A stretch of 64,000 nt of DNA from Eupeodes corollae. Taxonomy: Eukaryota > Arthropoda > Insecta > Diptera > Syrphidae. Below, piece by piece: positions 63,791-64,000 of this stretch (the first letter of the stretch is position 1; each line of letters opens with the position of its first letter). The position numbers and the translations under genes are program-made. Under the pieces are notes generated by a model, which was not told where the DNA came from, did not search any database, and saw only the letters and a program-made list of their open reading frames with translations. The stretch lies in NCBI RefSeq assembly GCF_945859685.1, contig NC_079148.1:48929946-48993945 (forward strand), in the 5' to 3' direction.

Positions 63791-64000
63791 ATGATAAGGC
63801 CAAGTAAAGGTATGTGCATTGTTATCCAGACCAGCCAACATCTTCAATGGACTCTGACAAGGGGATCGACTGGCCTTGCGTTGGAGAAAGCACTTCGAGA
63901 CTCTGAAACATCTACTAGGGGGGCTATCGTCCTGGCTTACGCAGATGACATCGAGATCCTTGGAAAAATCCAACAAGACCTGAGACTGCACATAAATTAG
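63791..64000 (+). pseudogene. RTE-like reverse transcriptase fragment, runs to window edge
   Basis: The last 70 codons contain TRGAIVLAYADDIEILGKIQ, a YADD catalytic block close to the RTE pattern (LAYADDIDIIGR), preceded by the weaker 'LTRGSTGLALEKALRD'. The upstream part lacks earlier RT blocks, so the fragment is 5'-truncated. A TAG closes the frame at the last bases, so continuation beyond the window is unclear. Confidence 0.7.

Overview
This is a 64-kb piece of an insect nuclear genome, most likely a higher fly (Diptera). It is AT-rich, with introns of roughly 57-80 bp, two recognisable fly-like host genes, and a dense load of transposons typical of Diptera: mariner/Tc1, Harbinger, piggyBac, hAT, Jockey-group and RTE-like LINEs, and a Ty3/gypsy LTR element. 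Nothing bacterial is present: no operons, ribosome-binding sites or CRISPR array. All calls come from reading the sequence; no database search was run.

Host genes are few. The window opens in the last intron of Cdc42, whose final 30-codon exon (861-950, ending in the prenylation box CKFL) is plain. A His/Gln-rich terminal exon at about 17446-17845 with a good polyadenylation signal looks like an unrecognised host gene. The centrepiece is an intact, uninterrupted 938-codon gene on the minus strand (27407-24591) for the PIWI-clade protein Argonaute 3 (AGO3), with PAZ, MID and PIWI domains and the D-D-H catalytic residues. A candidate heat-shock-type promoter followed by a tiny two-exon reading frame lies at 28724-29123, 1.3 kb upstream of AGO3 on the opposite strand.

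The rest is mobile DNA. 0-5.6 kb: mariner relic, a short element with 40-bp perfect terminal inverted repeats, a Harbinger relic, a LINE fragment. 5.58-16.42 kb: two complete, nearly identical 5225-bp Ty3/gypsy elements in opposite orientation, each with 267-bp LTRs and its own 4-bp target duplication (ATAA and AACG), 389 bp apart. 18.6-23.7 kb: LINE tail, Tc1 deletion derivative, decayed LINE, possible PIWI relic. 29-33.7 kb: nested mariner, Harbinger, SINE, LINE and a repeat with ~174-bp internal units. 35-38.6 kb: MITE and frameshifted piggyBac. 39.6-46.7 kb: hAT, RTE copy, LINE, and a second hAT with a MITE and LINE inside. 48.5-52.9 kb: SINE, mariner relic, longest RTE copy. 54.7-58.1 kb: LINE and a mariner inserted in another mariner. 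59.7-64 kb: RTE fragments and the full copy of the 174-bp-unit repeat.

The most interesting points are the intronless yet intact AGO3 (a core transposon-silencing gene) inside a transposon graveyard, a possible AGO3-like relic 0.9 kb downstream of it, the tail-to-tail pair of fresh LTR elements able to form a 5.2-kb hairpin RNA, the heat-shock-like promoter with a spliced micro-ORF, and two repeat families (a tRNA-headed SINE and the 174-bp-unit element) that I cannot name.
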